Below, piece after piece: positions 59,761-64,000 of a DNA stretch of 64,000 nucleotides. The stretch covers positions 124,001 through 188,000 of the forward strand of contig JAODTK010000666.1 in NCBI GenBank assembly GCA_026419785.1, in the 5' to 3' direction. Position 1 is the stretch's first letter. Each line of letters opens with the position of its first letter. The stretch is from Sclerodactyla briareus. Lineage: Eukaryota > Echinodermata > Holothuroidea > Dendrochirotida > Sclerodactylidae. A program made the translations under genes and the position numbers. The notes beneath the pieces are model-generated. The model was not told the DNA's origin, did not search any database, and worked only from the letters and a program-made list of their open reading frames with translations.

Positions 59761-60698
59761 TTACGGTAACTTGTGGCCAACTCCTATATGACAACCTGAT
59801 ACCATCTGTAATCCTGGGGGAGCGTTAAGAGGATCAGAATGGGGTCTTTCTGGACACTTCATTGAAACCAAATTTCGAATTCGACGACAACCCCCGTATA
59901 TTACCTTGCCAGATGCAAATCCGTGTTTCTATGAGTAACTCTTCATCGTCTTCGGCTAAATAGTATATGAGGATTATCTTTCTCTTGAGACCGCTATCCG
60001 CTGACTCGTTCCGTCTAAATCGCATCACGCCGTGTGAAGGCGATTTTCTCGCCGACGGGAAAAACGAGTTGAATCGGACTAAAATTGCATATACCCGAGC
60101 AATGAATTAGAAATGCCCATTAGTATCAGTCTTCTATAATTGATATCGAAATCATGATTTAAACGGAGTGGTAACAGATCGGTTTTCCCAGGATCTGCGA
60201 ATCGATTGCCTACGGCACTGTTATTGAACCCGGCCGTCCACTGCCGTCACGAGATTGCAAAGCTCTTCAAACTTTGTCCTGACCCAATGCGTAGGCTCAT
60301 GGTTAGTGTTCGAAAAATCGGTCAGCAATTCCTTCACATCAAATTTAAACGCTGATCCTGTTCTGAATTGAATTTCTCACGTAAACCAGTGAGTGATATT
60401 ATTTTATACTTTTTGACCAACGATCAATTTATGTAGCCTATATAGGAATTACGCGAACCCAGTGTATAGACAAATCTGTTTGTATATCGCCACAAATAAT
60501 GAGCCTGTTGCCTGCTGTTCCGATTTACTCCGTCTTTTAACATACCTTCGACAGTCCTATGAACTCACTTGACAACCTTCGGGGAAACACTGGTGAATAC
60601 GGTAATACGTGTAGATGGCACTATCGACTATAAGTATGTGGTACTTCATATTATGTGCTGATGTTCACCTTTTATTTGGGAATAAATAAAAAGACACA
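59761..60698. other. Unique non-coding stretch
   Basis: No coding or repeat signal was recognised before the AT satellite. Confidence 0.35.
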
Positions 60699-60862
60699 TT
60701 ATATTATATTATATTTATTATATTATATTATATTTATTATATTATATTATATTATATTATATTATATATATTATATTATATATATTATATTATATTTATT
60801 ATATTATATTATATTATATTATATTATATTTATTATATTATATTATATTATATTATATTTAT
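60699..60862 (+). repeat. (ATTAT)n pentanucleotide satellite
   Basis: About 160 bp of TATAT/ATTAT units with periodic TTTATT variants. A Tyr/Ile-rich ORF across it is a satellite translation. Confidence 0.97.
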
Positions 60863-61063
60863 TGTAACGTTTTCATCGTCATTCTTCGATCTGTCTTCGT
60901 TCAAACCAAATCGATCCTCGGGTCCTACCTCCAGGGAAACAGTTCGCATATATGGAACATTCGAAATTCGTGGACGGTTCCATTTTCACCTTATGCACTT
61001 GAACTTTATTGACTGCATCAATTCTATTGATCTACCGATAATTAACATCTCTATTTTTTGCAG

Positions 61064-61205
61064 ATTTTCCGTGAGTTTTCCATATTAATCCGCGACTTTG
61101 TGGGCTTCACGAAATTTGCGCCAGGAAACCCAATGTCCGTGTGTCCTATTAAAATGGCATGTATAACTAATTCGACAAACCAGCGAAGAATATATGGTTT
61201 ACAAG
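61064..61205 (+). CDS. Candidate internal coding exon, 142 bp
   Basis: A canonical acceptor (CTCTATTTTTTGCAG|ATT) and donor (TACAAG|GTAAGCAC) bracket a segment open in one frame only (47 codons plus one base, from IFREFSILIRDF to TNQRRIYGLQ). The other frames stop within about 9 codons. The combination of long pyrimidine tract, CAG acceptor, GTAAGC donor and single open frame is the best splice-site pair seen in the window. The product matches no domain I recognise. It could belong to the same gene as 51828-51926 (same strand, 9 kb apart), but nothing links them. Confidence 0.5.
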
Positions 61206-62439
61206 GTAAGCACAAACATTCCTTATCTTCCTCGTAAGTTCAACAAGTTTATTTCGCCGGCCTATAATCACTTTTTAACACGACGCTTACTGCAACTTAG
61301 TTGATAGTTTGAGTTTCCTTCCAGAAGCTGAGAGGTAGGAAAACCAGCGTCCTAAAATCACCTATAATAAGAACTCACCCAAACTTCGTTGCTAGTTTGA
61401 CTCATCCTCATGACGTCACAAGGGAGTGAATATAGCGTCCTGAAATCATTGCAATAAACGGTAACCCTGTTTTGTTCATGTTTCGGAACTCCCGCTGCAT
61501 GTTCGAAAGGAGAATTGCTTTGTTGACATTTCGTATATTTCTCTGTTCTAAAAGTTTAAAATGGAGAAATCACACTGTCCACAAATTACAATAACCAATA
61601 TCACATAACAAATATCACATTTCTTTGACAGTCTTGATATATACACGAGGCTTTAATATCGACAGGTTTTTTGTTCATTTTTCGGTTCAATCGTATAAAT
61701 TTAGAACTACAACTGAGGGTAACCAATGTTAACTGCCGGTACAGGCTCAGCCGGACCACTGACCTGTACAAATAACTAAAACTCATTACCCCACTCAATA
61801 CCCCACTCATTACCCCTCGTGAGCTGGATACCCTCCCTCCCCCTCGTCTCCGATTTTGGTAACATAACGTGTTGTGTCTCCCTTGGATACTTCTAGCCTC
61901 TTTTAGCCTTTCATTATTTCACCTTTTTATTTTGTTCATTACTTCTCTGATCAGCAAGCCTTCAAAAGCAGTCTCGTATATAGACAGGAAGGGCCAGGTC
62001 TCTTGTTCCCATGGTTTTCCCTTCATCTATCCCCCTGCAGCGGGGGCGTTGCGCAGTCATCTGCCCCCCCCCCCCTCTGGTAAAGGCCCATTACTCCACT
62101 ATGACCGATTCAGGGTGTCACCCCTGGAAGTATGCGCAAAACGTTCCAGTAAGTTGATGACCTCTCTATAATTATCACCAAGCGCCTACCCTGAACAGAG
62201 AGGAGAATGGATTCCCAAATCGACCCCCGTTCCAAGGACAAGCTGAGGCGATATTGAATTTCTCAATGAAGCCCTCTCCTCTGATATTGCCCCCCCCCCC
62301 CCCTCCTCTTCGCGTCTTGGCAGCTTCCCACCCAATGGTAAACTGCTGACAGTTCTATATCCATTAGGATTTCAGGTTGAAGAACAGAGGAATGATATTT
62401 AACAGCGTAAAATAGGTGAGGTTGACTTGTATAGGCTTC
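61206..62439. other. Putative intron or intergenic stretch
   Basis: A second donor-like CTCGTAAGTTC lies at about 61230. CATTACCCCACT is tandemly varied at about 61788-61818, and C12 and C14 runs lie at 62064-62075 and 62290-62303. A 100-codon plus-strand ORF (61869-62171) has no recognisable domain. Confidence 0.35.
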
Positions 62440-63345
62440 TTAAATATTGTATTAAACCAGAAGTTTGCTTCAGGACTTCTAGATATCTGTATTGACGATC
62501 TGGAAAATTCCGTGTGCATTCCAGAGCTAAAAGTTGGCAGACTATACCAACTTGTATCGGGAGTTTGCTTCGAACGATGATGTTGCAATTGTCCAAAAGA
62601 ATCTTGATATAATCTCTAAATGGTCCTTTCGAGTGGCAAATTGTTTACAATGCCGATAAGTGCGAAGTTATCATGTTGGTTTCCACAATCGCAACGTCGA
62701 CGTGGGCAGAATATTCAACAGGTGAATTCAGAAAAAGATCTCGGTGTTCATTTTTATTCTTCTTTGAAGCCTTCTAAGCAGTGTGGCGAAGCTTCGAGGA
62801 ATAGGTAACGTGGATTTCTTGTCTCGATGCAGAGCTCCCTTCAGTTTCCTTCCCGATAAAGATATGTTGTCAGTTGTTTAAGTTAAGCAGGGCTGTGAGA
62901 CGTCTCAAAACCTGGAGTATTCTAGTCCATGTAAGGAATCCATATTTCTCGAAGACAAGTGTCGGTAATTGAAATCGGTTCAGCGGAGTGCGGCTGACTA
63001 GATTAATTCAATCTCTTAGAGATTTACTCGTACGAAGAGATGATGTAAGGCGTTGCTCGGGTTAACCTCGATGGACTAGCTGACGAATTCGTGGTGATTT
63101 GATTCAGGTTTTTAAAATTGTTCATGGTTTCGAGGGCCTTTCCTTCTACTATTTTTTTGAGTTTCCCAAAGTTACCACCAATGGGGTCATTGTCTTAAGC
63201 GTCGTGCAACGCTGAAGATTGGACATTCGGAAATTTCTTCTCCAGAGAGTATTAATGAATGGAATAGACTTCCAGAAATTGTTGTTCTGTTCTAAGAGTG
63301 TGAATGGCATCAAGAACAGTCTTGAGTTATTTCTCAAGAAATGTT
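62440..63345 (+). pseudogene. Degenerate CR1/Jockey-like LINE: reverse transcriptase C-terminal half
   Basis: Motifs of non-LTR retrotransposon reverse transcriptase occur in order but in changing frames. They are IDDLENSV (62491-62514, the INDL motif), RLYQLV (62539-62556), NDDVAIVQKNLDIISKWS (62573-62626) and EKDLGVH (62731-62751). In the 3' part come a RGHCLKRR-type segment near 63185-63210, INEWNRLPEIVV (63251-63286) and SVNGIKNSLELFLKKCW (about 63298-63348). The residues expected to form the F-A-D-D catalytic box before RLYQLV are not readable. Frameshifts and stops make it inactive, and the endonuclease half is missing. Confidence 0.85.
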
Positions 63346-63890
63346 GGGGGGCGAATTCCTTTGGAACATCTTTGTTGGTTCTTCTCTTTTGGGATGTGTG
63401 GCTTCGGGGTCTCTCTTGAGCATTTCGTCCTTCATGACCCTTTTTCACTAAACTAAACTGACTTCATAAAAATCAAACTTCCACGAAGCACGACATACAT
63501 GCCAGGACATTGAAACAGTAAGTAAATTTGAAGAAGAAAAATTGTTGAAGAGACAAGATGTCTCTCAGACATCAATTTTACAACTTACCGAATAGCCCAG
63601 TTATCTCATCGATTTTTTCCCTTCTGATTTTCATTTTTTGGCGCGCGATGGAATCAACAAATCTCATCATTCATTTGCGCGTCGGCCTATTGATCTATGC
63701 CTCGGCGCTCATTCTTAGCGGCCGGCTGGGAGTGAGAAAAACATTACTCGTCATAATGTCGAGAAATGTAATTTCAGAAAGACGAGTGGACGCTCTGGTC
63801 GAGTTGAGACGTCGGAAAAAAAATGAAAAAATGATATGCCATATATGTTCTGGAACTTATCATATTAAAAGGCGATCGGCCATTCTTATA
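63346..63890. other. Sequence after the LINE, unassigned ORF
   Basis: The LINE's 3' end and tail are not obvious. A 111-codon plus-strand ORF (63558-63893) has a hydrophobic stretch (about residues 15-60) and a basic tail. No domain or splice support was found, so it is left uncalled. Confidence 0.3.
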
Positions 63891-63894
63891 TAAT

Positions 63895-64000
63895 CAATAT
63901 CTCGATGATAACTGGGGCATACGCATTATAAAATGGTTCATCTCATATAACAGCTACGGACGTTATATATGATAACTTCGCAATGATAACTGGGGCATAC
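63895..64000 (+). repeat. Start of a tandem repeat cut by the window edge
   Basis: CGATGATAACTGGGGCATAC (63903) recurs as GCAATGATAACTGGGGCATA, then C, at the very end, about 77-78 bp later. The array probably continues beyond the window. Confidence 0.6.

Overview
The window reads as eukaryotic (animal) genomic DNA that is almost entirely non-coding. There are no operons, no ribosome-binding-site-led genes and no long conserved ORFs. It is densely packed with microsatellites, tandem arrays, tRNA-derived SINEs, inverted-repeat elements and decayed retrotransposons. The content (AGGTCA-rich tandem arrays, tetranucleotide satellites, a CR1-like LINE, a Ty3/gypsy relic) fits a marine invertebrate such as an echinoderm, hemichordate, cephalochordate or mollusc, but nothing seen here fixes the phylum.

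Layout. 0-6 kb is a mosaic of nested array-bearing elements: family D (about 0.75-1.78 kb), the right end of a family C element (1.80-1.86 kb), family T (2.0-2.94 and 3.16-3.35 kb), and a complete family C element (3479-5689) that carries a family E block and sits inside a family G unit. 6-16 kb is mostly unique sequence with a long imperfect palindrome (7363-7512), a GATA microsatellite, a copy of MITE family M1 and a possible exon on the minus strand (12685-13013). 16-18.2 kb holds an M1 fragment, a GT satellite and a family E array. 18.7-23.8 kb is a pile-up of mobile elements: a T hairpin remnant, element M3 (20561-21080), element M2 with TTAA flanks (21110-21401), an M1 fragment and a long D array. 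25.9-28.5 kb has another M1 copy, another D array and three tandem tRNA-like heads. 31-36.7 kb has a C fragment, a minus-strand SINE, a plus-strand SINE and a Ty3/gypsy relic with a candidate 539-bp LTR. 41-51 kb has a near-complete M1 element, a complete C element, a truncated C element, a TATC satellite and a family F array. The best host-gene evidence is two short candidate exons, both on the plus strand, at 51828-51926 and 61064-61205. The right end has another D array, an AT pentamer satellite and a degenerate CR1-like LINE (62.44-63.35 kb).

The most interesting structure is family C. Two copies are flanked by 5-7 bp direct repeats, and their ends are small hairpins rather than ordinary terminal inverted repeats. 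Families C, D, T and F carry tandem arrays with different unit lengths, yet they share a core (ACTTGGT followed shortly by an ATGT-like motif, usually with AGGTCA nearby). This suggests related non-autonomous elements whose internal arrays diverged from one ancestor. No transposase for them is visible in the window.
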